Below are positions 25,913-35,331 of a stretch of DNA of 64,000 nucleotides, piece after piece. The notes beneath the pieces are model-generated. The model had not been told where the DNA came from. It saw nothing but the letters and a program-made list of their open reading frames with translations, and made no database searches. Origin of the DNA: Phocaeicola plebeius (GTDB lineage: Bacteria; Bacteroidota; Bacteroidia; Bacteroidales; Bacteroidaceae); the NCBI GenBank assembly GCA_004558305.1, contig SFDG01000014.1:1-64000 (forward strand), given 5' to 3'. Positions within the stretch are counted from its first letter, which is position 1. Every line of letters starts with the position of its first letter. A program made the position numbers and the translations under genes.

Positions 25913-27426
25913 CGCCACATCGTTTGCAAAAAGTTCTGACGTTTATCCTTCATCACCAATTCCACCCGGGCATTCACTCCGTCCTCGCTCTCCACGGTCA
26001 GGTAGTCCAGTCCCGCCAGGATGGCAAGGAACTGTGCCATGACATCACTGCCTTTCAACCGTTGGCTGAACGTATGGTGCAGCACATTCGCATTCAGTGC
26101 CAGGTAGAAATACTTGCCGGCCACCTCTCCGCCCCAAGGATTGTCGCGCAGGGACAGGCCCAGTACACGGGCATCCACCAATCCTCGGTCGTTGGTCAGG
26201 TAGAAGCGGTTCTCCTTCACCCCCAACCAAAGACTTCCTTTGCCCAGCCATCCCCCCTTGGTGCGAAATTCGTAACCCTCCTGTCCGCCTCCGAGCAACT
26301 GCATCTGTCCGCCCGTCAAGGCCAGCAGCGGCTTCAGTTCCTCGAAGGTATGCAAGAACTCAGTTCCGGTCACATCAGCCCAAGCAATGAAATGCTGGCC
26401 AGACAAATCGGTCAAAGCCAAGGCGACATCCCCCTTTACCGCCGAGAAAATGGCCTCGAAGTCGATGGGCATCATCGAATGCTCCAGCTCGTGGGCCACC
26501 GTGGGATTCTCACACAGCCAGCGGTAAAGGGCTGCCCCGTCCCATCGCCCGGTCATCCAACACAGCGTATTGGCCGGAAACAAGTCGAGGTACTTCCCCT
26601 CGACAGGGGCCACCACCTGGTGCAGCTTTTCTTGAAAAGCCAGCATCACAGGGTCGGTGGTCAGCGAACGGATATCCATCACGGCCCTGCCTGCCTCGAA
26701 ACGGACCACCGAGAGGTAGTTTACGTTCTCCTGCCGCAGTTCGGCAGACAGTCCCATGGTCAGCGGTGCCAACCACTGGTGGGGAAGCAGGTTCATGGCC
26801 GTGAGGGCCACGATATCGCCATCAGCTGCCTGCAACTGCCGGAAAGCGTCGGTACCAGCAAAGCCCGACTGTTCGTCCTGGCGCAGGAGCAGGGCTACCG
26901 CCGACTGCATCTCACGGGCATCGCTCGTCTGCGGATCCACCATCGCCACGAACGCACTGCGGTTGAAGGCCACCAGCACCTTGCCCAGCGTCGTCCATGT
27001 ACATCCGTCGCTTTCTTTCAGTTCACTGCAAATCTGTTGTTCTGCCAGCACTTCCATCAACTCCTCCAGCTTACCTTTCTGCAACACTTTGGCCAGGAGA
27101 CCGAAGCGTTCCCCTTGAGGCTCGGCGAAGAAATAGACATTTGTCTTCAGGTCCAGTCCGCTCTCGTCGGGCCGGTTCATGATGCGGTCTATCAGTCCGG
27201 ACGATCCTTCCATCCCGCTTTTCAGCGCATCGCTGATGCGACGGATGGCCGGCTGTCCCGCCGCTCCGTTCAGTCCGCTTTTGGCTGCCATGGAGGCAAA
27301 GTCGGCCCTCACCACCAGTGCGGCATCTTTGGGCAGGGCACATTCGTAACTGTGCCGAGGCCCGCAGGCGGTGAGGCACAGCAACAAGAGCAGCAGCCAT
27401 CCGCCCATCCTTTGTTTCGTTTTCAT
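25909..27426 (-). CDS. DUF4836 family lipoprotein
   Basis: This is a 505-residue lipoprotein with a lipobox ending LTAC (Cys at 21). The family start with CALPKDAALVVRADFASMAAKSGL and the repeated internal segments (GDVALALTDL) match DUF4836, proteins of unknown function common in Bacteroides. It lies between rsmE and an ABC transporter pair, with a four-base overlap to the ATPase, so it may be the envelope partner of that transporter. That link rests on gene order only. Confidence 0.8.
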   Translation of the reverse strand: MKTKQRMGGWLLLLLLCLTACGPRHSYECALPKDAALVVRADFASMAAKSGLNGAAGQPAIRRISDALKSGMEGSSGLIDRIMNRPDESGLDLKTNVYFFAEPQGERFGLLAKVLQKGKLEELMEVLAEQQICSELKESDGCTWTTLGKVLVAFNRSAFVAMVDPQTSDAREMQSAVALLLRQDEQSGFAGTDAFRQLQAADGDIVALTAMNLLPHQWLAPLTMGLSAELRQENVNYLSVVRFEAGRAVMDIRSLTTDPVMLAFQEKLHQVVAPVEGKYLDLFPANTLCWMTGRWDGAALYRWLCENPTVAHELEHSMMPIDFEAIFSAVKGDVALALTDLSGQHFIAWADVTGTEFLHTFEELKPLLALTGGQMQLLGGGQEGYEFRTKGGWLGKGSLWLGVKENRFYLTNDRGLVDARVLGLSLRDNPWGGEVAGKYFYLALNANVLHHTFSQRLKGSDVMAQFLAILAGLDYLTVESEDGVNARVELVMKDKRQNFLQTMWR

Positions 27427-27439
27427 GTGTTTTGTATGT

Positions 27440-28138
27440 TTAGTTCGACAGTAGCTGGAAAGTCATGACCCCCGACAAGGCCGCCGTCTCGGTGCGCAGC
27501 CGCGACCGTCCTAAACTGACCGCTTGAAAGCCGGATGCTTCCGCCAGCTCCACTTCCTCAGGACTGAAGTCCCCTTCGGGACCGATGAGCAGCAGAACTT
27601 CTCCGCCGGGTTGCATCACATCTTTCAGCAGCGGCTTCTCGCCCTCGTAGCAATGGGCGATGAATTTCTGTCCGCCAAAGTCGCGGGACACGAATGCACG
27701 GAAGTCCGTCAGGTCATTCACTACCGGTTTGCGGGCCTTGAGCGACTGTTTCATAGCCGATACGACAATCTTGTCCACCCGTTCGGTCTTGAGCACCTTC
27801 CGCTCCGAAAAACGGCAGAGAAGGAACGTCAGTTCGTCGAGCCCCAACTCCGTTGCCTTTTCGGCAAACCATTCGGTGCGGTCCATGTTCTTGGTGGGTG
27901 CCATGGCTAAGTGCAGCCGTCCCCTCCAAAAAGGTTCCTGGGGGAGCGTTTCCGTCACCCGCACCTGGCAACGTTTGCCCGATGCCGCACTGATGACCGC
28001 ACGGTAGAAGGCACCCTTGCCATCGGTCAGCATCACCTCATCGCCTACACCAAGGCGCAGCACGCGCAGACAATGGCCGGCCTCTTCCTCCGGCAGTTCC
28101 GGACACGTAGCGATATCAGGGGTATAGAATACATGCAT
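27440..28138 (-). CDS. rsmE: 16S rRNA m3U1498 methyltransferase
   Basis: This is a 232-residue SPOUT-fold methyltransferase. The C-terminal knot with the SAM-binding sequence LLLIGPEGDFSPEEVELAE and LGRSRLRTETAAL is diagnostic of RsmE; the N-terminal PUA-like part begins with HVFYTPDI. It methylates U1498 of 16S rRNA. It lies 13 bases upstream of the DUF4836 gene and 41 bases after the MFS transporter gene; an AT-rich run with repeated TA lies in the latter gap. Confidence 0.95.
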   Translation of the reverse strand: MHVFYTPDIATCPELPEEEAGHCLRVLRLGVGDEVMLTDGKGAFYRAVISAASGKRCQVRVTETLPQEPFWRGRLHLAMAPTKNMDRTEWFAEKATELGLDELTFLLCRFSERKVLKTERVDKIVVSAMKQSLKARKPVVNDLTDFRAFVSRDFGGQKFIAHCYEGEKPLLKDVMQPGGEVLLLIGPEGDFSPEEVELAEASGFQAVSLGRSRLRTETAALSGVMTFQLLSN

Positions 28139-28179
28139 TTCTCAATTATCTCCTTATTATATATATATATTTTTTTCCT

Positions 28180-29451
28180 CTAAACAAGTTTCGCCGGCTT
28201 CTTGGGGTGAAACAGCAGAGAAAACAGCAGCAGCACTACCAAGGCATAGGCCGAAAAACACCACCAGGCATACTTCCATTCTATCACCTGCGCATCAATA
28301 CTCCCGAAGTCGACGAAATGATTCACCACAGCCTGTGCGCCCAACATCCCTACCGTACAGCCAACGCCGATCGTCATCATGAGGAACACCCCTTGCGCAC
28401 TGGAGCGGAGAGACGGATCGGTTTCCATATTCACGTACAAAGACCCAGACACGTTAAAGAAGTCGAACGCCATACCGTAGACCACCATGGACAGCACGAA
28501 CATCCACACGCGATCGCCGGGATTACCGGCCGCAAACAGAGCAAAACGCAACACCCATGCCAGCATGGCCACCTGCATGACCCGCTTGATGCCCAGCCGC
28601 CGGAAAAAGTAGGGAATCAGCAACAGACAACAAGTCTCGCTAATCTGCGACAGGGAAATCAGCAGATTGGCATGACGTACGCCAAAAGTTTCTGCATATT
28701 CGGGAATCCTACTGAAATTCGTCAGATAGGGATTACCAAACCCATTGGTAATCTGTAGCGAAGCACCCGTCAACATCGAAAAGACAAGGAACAGGCACAT
28801 CTCTCGCCGGCGGAACATGGACAGCGCGGTCGTTCCCATCTTGACGAACAGGGAGCCAATGGTATTCCCTGATGAGGCACGAACCGGACAGTCGGGCAAA
28901 GCAAACGAATAGAATGCCATCAGCAACCCGATAATGCCACAACAGAGAAACTGGAGAGGACTATCCTGGAAGCCCAGCAGGTCGACCAGACACATTGACA
29001 CAATAAACCCTACAGGTCCGAAAACACGGATGGGCGGATAGTATTTCACCAGGTCCATTCCTACCTGGTCGAAAATTGTATAAGCCACTGAATAAGAAAG
29101 TCCTATAGTCGGCAAATAAAACGCCACGCCTATCGTATACCCGCCAAACAGCCACATAAACGAAACGTTTTCGCCTGACACCCAGCCATAATAACCTACC
29201 GCCAGCATACTCAGTGCAGAAATGCCGTGGCAGATTCCCAATACCCGCTGGGCAGGCAGGCAATAGTCCGCTATCCCCCCAACCAATGTCGGCATCAACA
29301 ATGCCACAATACCCTGTATGGCGTAAAACAGACCAATCTGTTCCCCAAAACCGATGTGAGCCAGATAGGTTCCCATAGAAATCTGGTAGGTGCCCCATAC
29401 CGCAAACTCCAGGAAATTCAGTCCTATCAGTTGCAATTTACTTTTCCTCAT
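28180..29451 (-). CDS. MFS transporter, nucleoside:H+ symporter-like
   Basis: The protein has 423 residues from the ATG at 29451; the frame extends to a TTG at 29487, but this lies within the -7 box at 29484-29492. There are twelve predicted membrane helices. The N-terminus (LIGLNFLEFAVWGTYQISMGTYL), followed by GLFYAIQGIVALLMPTLVGGIADY, resembles the nucleoside permease NupG/XapB and sugar-proton branch of MFS. Substrate is uncertain between nucleosides and sugars. It heads a leftward run MFS-rsmE-DUF4836-ABC that could be one transcript. Confidence 0.8.
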   Translation of the reverse strand: MRKSKLQLIGLNFLEFAVWGTYQISMGTYLAHIGFGEQIGLFYAIQGIVALLMPTLVGGIADYCLPAQRVLGICHGISALSMLAVGYYGWVSGENVSFMWLFGGYTIGVAFYLPTIGLSYSVAYTIFDQVGMDLVKYYPPIRVFGPVGFIVSMCLVDLLGFQDSPLQFLCCGIIGLLMAFYSFALPDCPVRASSGNTIGSLFVKMGTTALSMFRRREMCLFLVFSMLTGASLQITNGFGNPYLTNFSRIPEYAETFGVRHANLLISLSQISETCCLLLIPYFFRRLGIKRVMQVAMLAWVLRFALFAAGNPGDRVWMFVLSMVVYGMAFDFFNVSGSLYVNMETDPSLRSSAQGVFLMMTIGVGCTVGMLGAQAVVNHFVDFGSIDAQVIEWKYAWWCFSAYALVVLLLFSLLFHPKKPAKLV

Positions 29452-29483
29452 AGTGTTTTTAGTGTTAAAGTGTTTTCTTTGAT

Positions 29484-29492
29484 GCAAAAGTA
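29484..29492 (-). promoter_or_regulatory. -7 promoter box of the MFS gene
   Basis: The minus strand reads TACTTTTGC, matching TAnnTTTG, with a leader of roughly 25 bases before the start at 29451. Confidence 0.55.
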
Positions 29493-29628
29493 CGTCTTTT
29501 TTTTGAATCCCTCGTTTTCTGAGCCGCCTTTTTCAGCTGCAAAACATCAGAATCGGCCTTATTAGTTAATATACATTAATCACAAGCATTTTCCTTATCA
29601 GTAATTATGTTGTATAGCATAAAATTCA

Positions 29629-29637
29629 TACCTTTGC
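29629..29637 (+). promoter_or_regulatory. -7 promoter box of an orphan leader-like RNA
   Basis: The plus strand reads TACCTTTGC, a full match to the Bacteroidetes -7 consensus, with no protein gene in this direction downstream; the next gene is on the other strand. Confidence 0.5.
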
Positions 29638-29639
29638 AC

Positions 29640-29775
29640 CATGTTTTTCATGGTATTAGATTTAAGGTTAATGAAGATTGGGAATCTGTGAAGATTCCCT
29701 TTTTTTTGCAACTTCCGGAAACCTTTCAAGGGTCATGCCCGGCGACAGCAAAAGCCGACACCCGACATGACCGTA
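29640..29775 (+). ncRNA. degenerate cobalamin-riboswitch-like RNA, or small terminated RNA
   Basis: Downstream of the promoter box the RNA shows blocks reminiscent of a cobalamin aptamer: GGTTAATGAAGATT, then GGGAATCTGTGAAGATTCC (aptamers have GGGAA..GGTGAAA..TCC), then GCAACT, and later GGCGACAGCAAAAGCCG (like the stem after GGGAAGGC). The GCCACTG box and the AGAAGACCTGCC block are missing or altered, and GGGAATCT/AGATTCCC followed by eight T (29680-29708) makes a good terminator instead. GGTCATG (29731-) pairs with CATGACC (-29772). It may be a decayed riboswitch or a short stand-alone RNA. The rest of the gap between 29452 and 29839 shows no gene. Confidence 0.35.
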
Positions 29776-29839
29776 AAGGAATAACCTTCGTTAAAGGCCA
29801 TCGTGACGATGTGGGGACACTTTATCCGTCCCTGACCCA

Positions 29840-31399
29840 TCATTTATAGCAGTCGAAGATTCCGTCGACGGTGCGACGGTCCATCTTCGGGGTACACAGG
29901 CTGACAAGGGCCACCACCGCGAAACCTCCTACCATCGCTACCGCCCCACAATCAATCGGGTTAAGGAGGACATTACCGAGCATCATGTTCACCACAGTCA
30001 GTCCAACGCCCCAAACGAAGCACGCCCATACAGCAAGGCGGGTCACGCCTTTCCAATAGAGGCCCATCAGGAACGGGGCGAGGAAGGCACCGGCAAGTGC
30101 TCCCCAAGAAATACCCATCAGCTGGGCGATGAACTGGGGCGGATTGAGGGCAATCATCAAAGAAAGGGCAATGAAGAACACGATGAACACACGCATGACC
30201 AATACCTTGCGACGCTCGACCTTCTCGGCCACGAGGTCATCGATTTCGCCACCGGCCACCTCGCCATCCAGCGATTTCTTGTCGCGGTAGATGAGATCGA
30301 GGGTCATGGTGGAAGAAGAGGTAAGTGCCAGTGAGGCAAGGGTGGACATCGAAGCCGAAAGGACCAGAAGCACGACAAGGGCAATAAGCACATCGGGCAG
30401 AGTTTCCAGCATTGAGGGTACAATACTGTCGAAGGCATACTTATGCTTCTCCATGCTGAAAGCCGGCTCGGGAAACAGGCGACCGAAGCCCCCAAGGAAA
30501 TAACAGCCTCCTGCCACCACCAATGCAAAGATCGTGGAGATGATGGTGCCGCGGCGGATGGCCGACTCATCGGTGATAGAATAGAACTTGCCGACCATCT
30601 GCGGCAATCCCCATGTACCCAGTGAGGTAAGGATGACTACGCCGAGCAGACTCAGCGGAGCAGGGCCGAAGCAGGAGGCGAAATCGCCGGGCTGGAAGTG
30701 AGCGAAGAGTCCCGACTTGTCTTCCAGATCGTGGGCCGTCGGCACTGCCTCACCCATCTTGGATACCGCCTCCACCAGTCCCCCCTGATGGTTGAGTACC
30801 ACAGCTATCACGGTCGTAATGCCAAAGAGCATGATAATGCCCTGAATGAAATCGTTGATGGCCGTTGCCTTGTATCCACCGAGAATGACATAGACGGCGG
30901 TGAGCAGGGCCATAATGATGGCGCAATAGGCATAAGGAATGCCGAAGCCCATTTCAAAAAGTTTGGAGATGCCCATATAGACACCTGCCGTATAAGGGAT
31001 GAGGAAGATAAAGGCAATGACAGAGGCCGCCACGCGAAGGCCCTCATCCGCATACCGCGTACCGAAAAAGTCGGGCATGGTGCGGCTCTGTATGTGCTGC
31101 GTCATCAGCTTGGTGCGCTTGCCCAACACCAGCCACGCCAGCAACGAACCGATAACGGCATTGCCCACGCCAATCCACGAAGCCGACATGCCGTATTTCC
31201 AGCCGAACTGGCCGGCATAGCCCACGAACACGACGGCAGAAAAATATGACGTACCATAGGCAAAAGCGGTGAGCCAGGGACCCACGGAACGTCCACCCAG
31301 TACAAAGCCGTCAACCGACTTCGCCTGCTTTCTCGAATACACTCCCACTGCCACTGTGACGCAGAGGAAGATAATGGTCAGTAAAATCTTGATAAACAT
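29840..31399 (-). CDS. sodium:solute symporter (SSS family)
   Basis: The 519-residue protein has about 13 membrane helices. The N-terminus (YSRKQAKSVDGFVLGGRSVG, then TAFAYGTSYFSAVVFVGYAG) and the central SASMSTLASLALTSSSTMTLDL region are SSS-family hallmarks, the latter containing the Na2-site Ser/Thr residues. It is PutP-like in form, but I cannot assign the substrate (amino acid, sugar or organic acid). It follows the porin gene by 15 bases and the two are probably co-transcribed. Confidence 0.88.
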   Translation of the reverse strand: MFIKILLTIIFLCVTVAVGVYSRKQAKSVDGFVLGGRSVGPWLTAFAYGTSYFSAVVFVGYAGQFGWKYGMSASWIGVGNAVIGSLLAWLVLGKRTKLMTQHIQSRTMPDFFGTRYADEGLRVAASVIAFIFLIPYTAGVYMGISKLFEMGFGIPYAYCAIIMALLTAVYVILGGYKATAINDFIQGIIMLFGITTVIAVVLNHQGGLVEAVSKMGEAVPTAHDLEDKSGLFAHFQPGDFASCFGPAPLSLLGVVILTSLGTWGLPQMVGKFYSITDESAIRRGTIISTIFALVVAGGCYFLGGFGRLFPEPAFSMEKHKYAFDSIVPSMLETLPDVLIALVVLLVLSASMSTLASLALTSSSTMTLDLIYRDKKSLDGEVAGGEIDDLVAEKVERRKVLVMRVFIVFFIALSLMIALNPPQFIAQLMGISWGALAGAFLAPFLMGLYWKGVTRLAVWACFVWGVGLTVVNMMLGNVLLNPIDCGAVAMVGGFAVVALVSLCTPKMDRRTVDGIFDCYK

Positions 31400-31414
31400 A
31401 TAGCTGTATTTTTC

Positions 31415-32509
31415 TTAAAATGCCACTTGTACTTGTGCCTGCAGCAGGCTCCGATCATTGCCCTGCAGTGCCTTCATAGCATCGCTGCGCAGGCTGTAGG
31501 TATATTGTGCCTGCACACGACACTTCTTGAAAATCCAGTACTGCAGTCCAGCCATGAGGTTCGTCTTCTTCAACCGGGCATCGGTATTATAGTTCATATA
31601 ATCGGCCATGGCCACTACATCCAGGCCTTTATAAATGGGAAGGGCCGTAGAGAGGTAGGCTCCAAAGCTCTTGCAGCCACCGTCCTTGCCACCAATCAAC
31701 TCCGAGCGGACCACCGCGCAACGATGGTGATGGTAGTCGCTGCCCGCCCGCTTCGACTTCCACTCCACACCCGCCGAGTAGCGGTTCTGGCGATACGTTT
31801 CGCCCACTTGCACAGTAGGATTATAAGCGGAAGCGTTCATGGCCGTCCCATATCCCAGTTGTCCGGAGACAGAGAGACGGAAGTTGGGAACCGGCTTGTA
31901 TTCAAGTTTAGCAATCACGTTCTTCCTCTTGTCTTTGTCGGCAGCGTTGGTCTGTCCACCATTCACCACCTCCAGCACATAAAACAGACGACCACCGAAG
32001 AGGTGTCCGTAAGCCATCAGTCCCATGTCGCGGCCGGCCGGATTGCCCATCAAGGGATCGGCCCCACACAGCCAGAACACACCTTGCGACATAGGCGAAA
32101 TGCTCTCCAACACGGTGGGCGACATGGGATTCTCCATCGAGATTTCCGTCTTTGACTGTCCGAACCGGAGACTCAGTGCCTTCAACGGACGGTATTCGAG
32201 ATAATACTCCTGCATGTCTTTGCTCTTGAAGTCGTGCATAAAAAAAGCATAGAACTGGGGAGTGACATTGGCCCCCACCATAAGAATGGCGCGGTACATT
32301 TCGAACGAGTTGGCATTCTGGCCGTTCTCGGTCAGGGTGGCCGTGTAGCCGGCCTGCGCATACCCCGTCACTTTCAGCCGCGAGGCGACGGCATCGGCCC
32401 AGTAGGCCACTTCTTTCTCCTGGTTCTTTTCCGGGGGGCTGGTTGTCTCTCCCCATGCCATGGCTGCCGGAAGCAGCCAGGCAGCTAGGGTAACAAAGGT
32501 CTTGTTCAT
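31415..32509 (-). CDS. phosphate-selective-porin-like outer-membrane protein
   Basis: The 364-residue protein has a signal peptide ending near AMAWG (about residue 20). Alternating beta-strand patterns and the block EYYLEYRPLKALSLRFGQSKTEIS are typical of OprO/OprP-type porins; the C-terminus ends in Phe, as do most outer-membrane barrels. It is the first gene of an operon with a sodium symporter, suggesting that the pair moves the same small solute across the two membranes. Phosphate specificity is not certain. Confidence 0.75.
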   Translation of the reverse strand: MNKTFVTLAAWLLPAAMAWGETTSPPEKNQEKEVAYWADAVASRLKVTGYAQAGYTATLTENGQNANSFEMYRAILMVGANVTPQFYAFFMHDFKSKDMQEYYLEYRPLKALSLRFGQSKTEISMENPMSPTVLESISPMSQGVFWLCGADPLMGNPAGRDMGLMAYGHLFGGRLFYVLEVVNGGQTNAADKDKRKNVIAKLEYKPVPNFRLSVSGQLGYGTAMNASAYNPTVQVGETYRQNRYSAGVEWKSKRAGSDYHHHRCAVVRSELIGGKDGGCKSFGAYLSTALPIYKGLDVVAMADYMNYNTDARLKKTNLMAGLQYWIFKKCRVQAQYTYSLRSDAMKALQGNDRSLLQAQVQVAF

Positions 32510-32545
32510 AATGTATGGATTTTGTATCGTTTAAGCTTTAGCGGT

Positions 32546-32554
32546 GCAAAGTTA
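32546..32554 (-). promoter_or_regulatory. -7 promoter box of the porin-symporter operon
   Basis: The minus strand reads TAACTTTGC, matching TAnnTTTG, about 37 bases before the porin start. Confidence 0.55.
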
Positions 32555-32664
32555 GCTTTAATTCTTATAAAAGCAATAAATAACTACATTTTGTTTATCG
32601 ATATGGATATTTTAAATACAAACACACAAAAAGAATCTCTTTCTGTTGGCGTATAAATTCCAAA

Positions 32665-32708
32665 TGAGGGTGTGCCTAAACGTTAGATTTTGTTTAGGCA
32701 CACCCTCA
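32665..32708. repeat. perfect 17-bp inverted repeat with a 10-base loop
   Basis: TGAGGGTGTGCCTAAAC (32665-32681) is repeated in perfect reverse complement at 32692-32708. Neither side has a T-tract, so a standard intrinsic terminator is unlikely. The sequence looks like two outward-facing terminal repeats of a mobile element set back to back. To its right, 32710-32790 holds a short open stretch on the plus strand (AIGQLRDKEYPHMEQRKF) with no recognisable family. It lies between the end of a broken gene and the porin promoter. Confidence 0.7.
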
Positions 32709-32794
32709 GCCAGCTGGTAGTTCAAGCGATAGGTCAGTTAAGGGATAAGGAATATCCGCACATGGAGCAAAGGAAATTCCGGGAGCAGGCAAAG

Positions 32795-33573
32795 TTAGCG
32801 TTCTTCACTCATCTCCACCCGCAGCACACCTCCACGGAGAACTTCCGACTGAGGTATACGGAAATCCCGAATGGGACGCCCATTGAGCGTGACCGAACGG
32901 ATGTATTTGTTGCGAGCAGATGCCCCCGGGGCTTCGATGACGAAGTACGGGTTACGGCGGGACAACCTTCCAGCTCAAAGGTCAGGCGGCGCGGACTGTC
33001 AAACTGATGCATCTCCACGAAGATGGGGAGCATCCTCCTACCATCACGCTCGTATTCGAAGGGAGCCGATTGAGCAGAGCGGACAAGAGTAGACGAAGCC
33101 TCGCCCATGCGACAGCGGTCGGGGGTGGTAAGGCGGATGCAGTCAAACACAGCCCAGGATCCTTTGACGGTTCCGGGACGAATGCGGTTCATGCCAATCT
33201 GCAGCCATTCCGCAGGAAAATCCACGTGGAATTCACGGAAATGCCCCTCCTCTTCGCCGGTAAGCAAACGGCGGGTATTCTCGCCCTGCAGTTCCTGTTC
33301 GAAACGATGCCCGTTGATTTCTACACGGATGCGGGGTGGACGTTTGTCGTTGCCCCCGACAAAGCAACAAGTGAGGCGACAGTCGCCCTGTCGGGCCACT
33401 CGGTCGAGACGAAAATAAAGGGAAGGAAAATGCCGGGGATGGTAGCCGGCCCAATAGCCGCCTCCGGCCCATCCGTCCAGGGGGCCCGGAAGCACGTACG
33501 ACCAATGTAGTTCGGGCGTGGAGTAACCCACGTAATAGGATTTCTCCCCGCCGTGATGGGCGAGGAATCTCAT
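32795..33573 (-). pseudogene. frameshifted C-terminal fragment of a carbohydrate-active enzyme
   Basis: From the ATG at 33573 one frame reads through a beta-rich domain (WSYVLPGPLDGWAGGGYWAG, then RVEINGHRFEQEL, then LQIGMNRIRPGTVKG) as in the C-terminal carbohydrate-binding part of lyases. After RRLTFELEG (near 32968) this frame turns to nonsense, while the neighbouring frame continues as LSRRNPYFVIEAPGASARN, then KYIRSVTLNGRPI, and ends at 32795. The latter resembles the C-terminal strands of GH92-type glycosidases. One base is missing (or a sequencing error). There is no catalytic domain: the start is preceded by CCTAACCCTAA leader-like DNA, so the 5' part was probably lost. Confidence 0.6.
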
Positions 33574-33711
33574 TTCTAAAATTCGTTAGGGTTAGGTTTG
33601 TCCGGCAAAGCTGCGAATTTTTTCTGATATTTCTTTGGTTTCAACAAAAAGGAACGAAGGATTTTTTCCTTTCTTATTGTCGTGCCCCCCCTTTTTATCT
33701 CCGTTTCATGT

Positions 33712-35331
33712 TTAGAATTCCGCCTCCCTACACAGACAAATCCGTTGATGAGTAATGGGATGGACAAACTCCAGGGCTGCGGCATGCAGATACAGACGAC
33801 GAGCAGGAGTACCATAGAGCATATCCCCCACAATCGGAAGATTCAGGCCACGGACATGCGCTGCATGTACCCGCAACTGATGCGTTCGACCAGTCAGCGG
33901 GAAAAGATCCACCCGTGTACGGCCATTCTGACGGCTGCGCACCACATATCGCGTCTGAGCAGGTTTTCCCTCCACTTCATCTACCTTCTGACGCGGACGA
34001 TCAAGCCAATCAGGCGCCAAGGGCAAGTCTATCATCCCAGAGTCCGAAGGAAGCAGTCCCTCCAGCAACGCCGTGTACCGCTTGTGCACCTGCCGGGCCT
34101 CGAACAGCCGCTGCAACTGTTCATGCACCTCTTTTGTCTTGGCTGCCACCAGCAGTCCCGACGTGTCCATGTCCAGTCGGTGTACCAGTAGTGGCCCTGT
34201 GGCCGACGGATAGCGATGGCGCAAACGCATCAGCACCGAATCGTCTGCCCCCTTGCCCGGCACCGAGAGCAGTCCAGCCGGCTTGTTCACCACTACAATC
34301 CACTCATCTTCGTAGACCACTTCCAGCCCCATTTCCGGAAAAATCCGATCCAACGGGTTCGGCTCCACCTCCAGCCCCTGCAACGCATGACGCAGAATCG
34401 GGGCACACTTTCCCTGACAGGAAGGATAAAACGCCCCCTGGCGGCGCACCTCGTTCTTCGGAGAGTTTCCCCACCAGAATTCTCCGAAAGCCAAAGGATG
34501 AAGTCCATGTAAATAGGCATGCTGAAGCAGCTTCGGCAACGCACACTCCCCAGCCCCAGCCGGAGGTGTCCGCCCCGGCGTATCTCGGAACAGTTCGGTC
34601 AGGTTACGCACCTCTCCCCGCGCATTGAGCAACCGGAACTGTCGGAACAACCGGTCCTGCAAGGCCGCCGAACGCGACTTCCGTTCCTGCTTCCATGCCT
34701 CCAGTTGTCCGTCCCATTGCCGAAGCTCCGCCTCCTGCACTTCCACTTCCGATTTCAGCCGCCGTTCCAACCGCTTGAACTCCGCCCTTTCAAACTGGCT
34801 TTCACGCACCAGTGTCTGACGGGCCGCTTCATCCAGATTTCCCTGACATCGCAGCTCCTCCCGGCGACATTTCTTCTCCTTCAAGGTCCGGCGTGCTGCC
34901 TCCAGTTGTTCCTGCACCTCCTGCCGTAACTCTTCCGTACGACGTTGGCAGTCCTTATAGGCCGCAGAAGCCTGGATCTCCTCAATACGATGGTTGATAC
35001 ATGAAATCTGTGCCTCTTCCTTGCGAAAAAAACCGTCGGGACGCAGCAGGTCATAGACTGGAGGAACGAAATATTCATGGCAGTTACTCCCCGCCAGGAT
35101 TCCCGAAAATGCTGCCGTAAACCCCACACTTCCGTCCTCCAGCTGCACCACGAGTACCCCGAACATCTTGCCCGCCTGCAACTCCTCCTGCCAGTCAGTA
35201 CGGGCAGAAAGATAACGCTCCACCTCCTGAGCGGCCAGCACCGTCAGGGGATGGGGCGTATAGTGAAAGGGATACGTGAACCGTTCGGGCAAAGGAATGT
35301 CCTCGATGTCCGTTGTAAAACGATGGATCAT
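33712..35331 (-). CDS. RluA family rRNA/tRNA pseudouridine synthase with long N-terminal extension
   Basis: The protein has 539 residues from the ATG at 35331, which overlaps the ispE stop (ATGA). The C-terminal half is a full RluA-type synthase: catalytic Asp in [11 protein letters not shown], then [12 protein letters not shown]. The first ~300 residues are an extension with a strongly charged coiled coil (about residues 110-240, many K/R/E) and a following part containing PFGEFWWG-like [10 protein letters not shown] and CQGKCAPIL. The extended form is known in Bacteroidetes. It isomerises uridine in structural RNA; the exact site is unknown. Confidence 0.88.
   Translation of the reverse strand: MIHRFTTDIEDIPLPERFTYPFHYTPHPLTVLAAQEVERYLSARTDWQEELQAGKMFGVLVVQLEDGSVGFTAAFSGILAGSNCHEYFVPPVYDLLRPDGFFRKEEAQISCINHRIEEIQASAAYKDCQRRTEELRQEVQEQLEAARRTLKEKKCRREELRCQGNLDEAARQTLVRESQFERAEFKRLERRLKSEVEVQEAELRQWDGQLEAWKQERKSRSAALQDRLFRQFRLLNARGEVRNLTELFRDTPGRTPPAGAGECALPKLLQHAYLHGLHPLAFGEFWWGNSPKNEVRRQGAFYPSCQGKCAPILRHALQGLEVEPNPLDRIFPEMGLEVVYEDEWIVVVNKPAGLLSVPGKGADDSVLMRLRHRYPSATGPLLVHRLDMDTSGLLVAAKTKEVHEQLQRLFEARQVHKRYTALLEGLLPSDSGMIDLPLAPDWLDRPRQKVDEVEGKPAQTRYVVRSRQNGRTRVDLFPLTGRTHQLRVHAAHVRGLNLPIVGDMLYGTPARRLYLHAAALEFVHPITHQRICLCREAEF

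Noticed and set aside
29607..29849. 80-codon plus-strand open frame in the 29.5-29.8 kb gap
   Set aside because: It starts before the promoter box and passes through two RNA hairpins; the RNA interpretation explains the sequence better.
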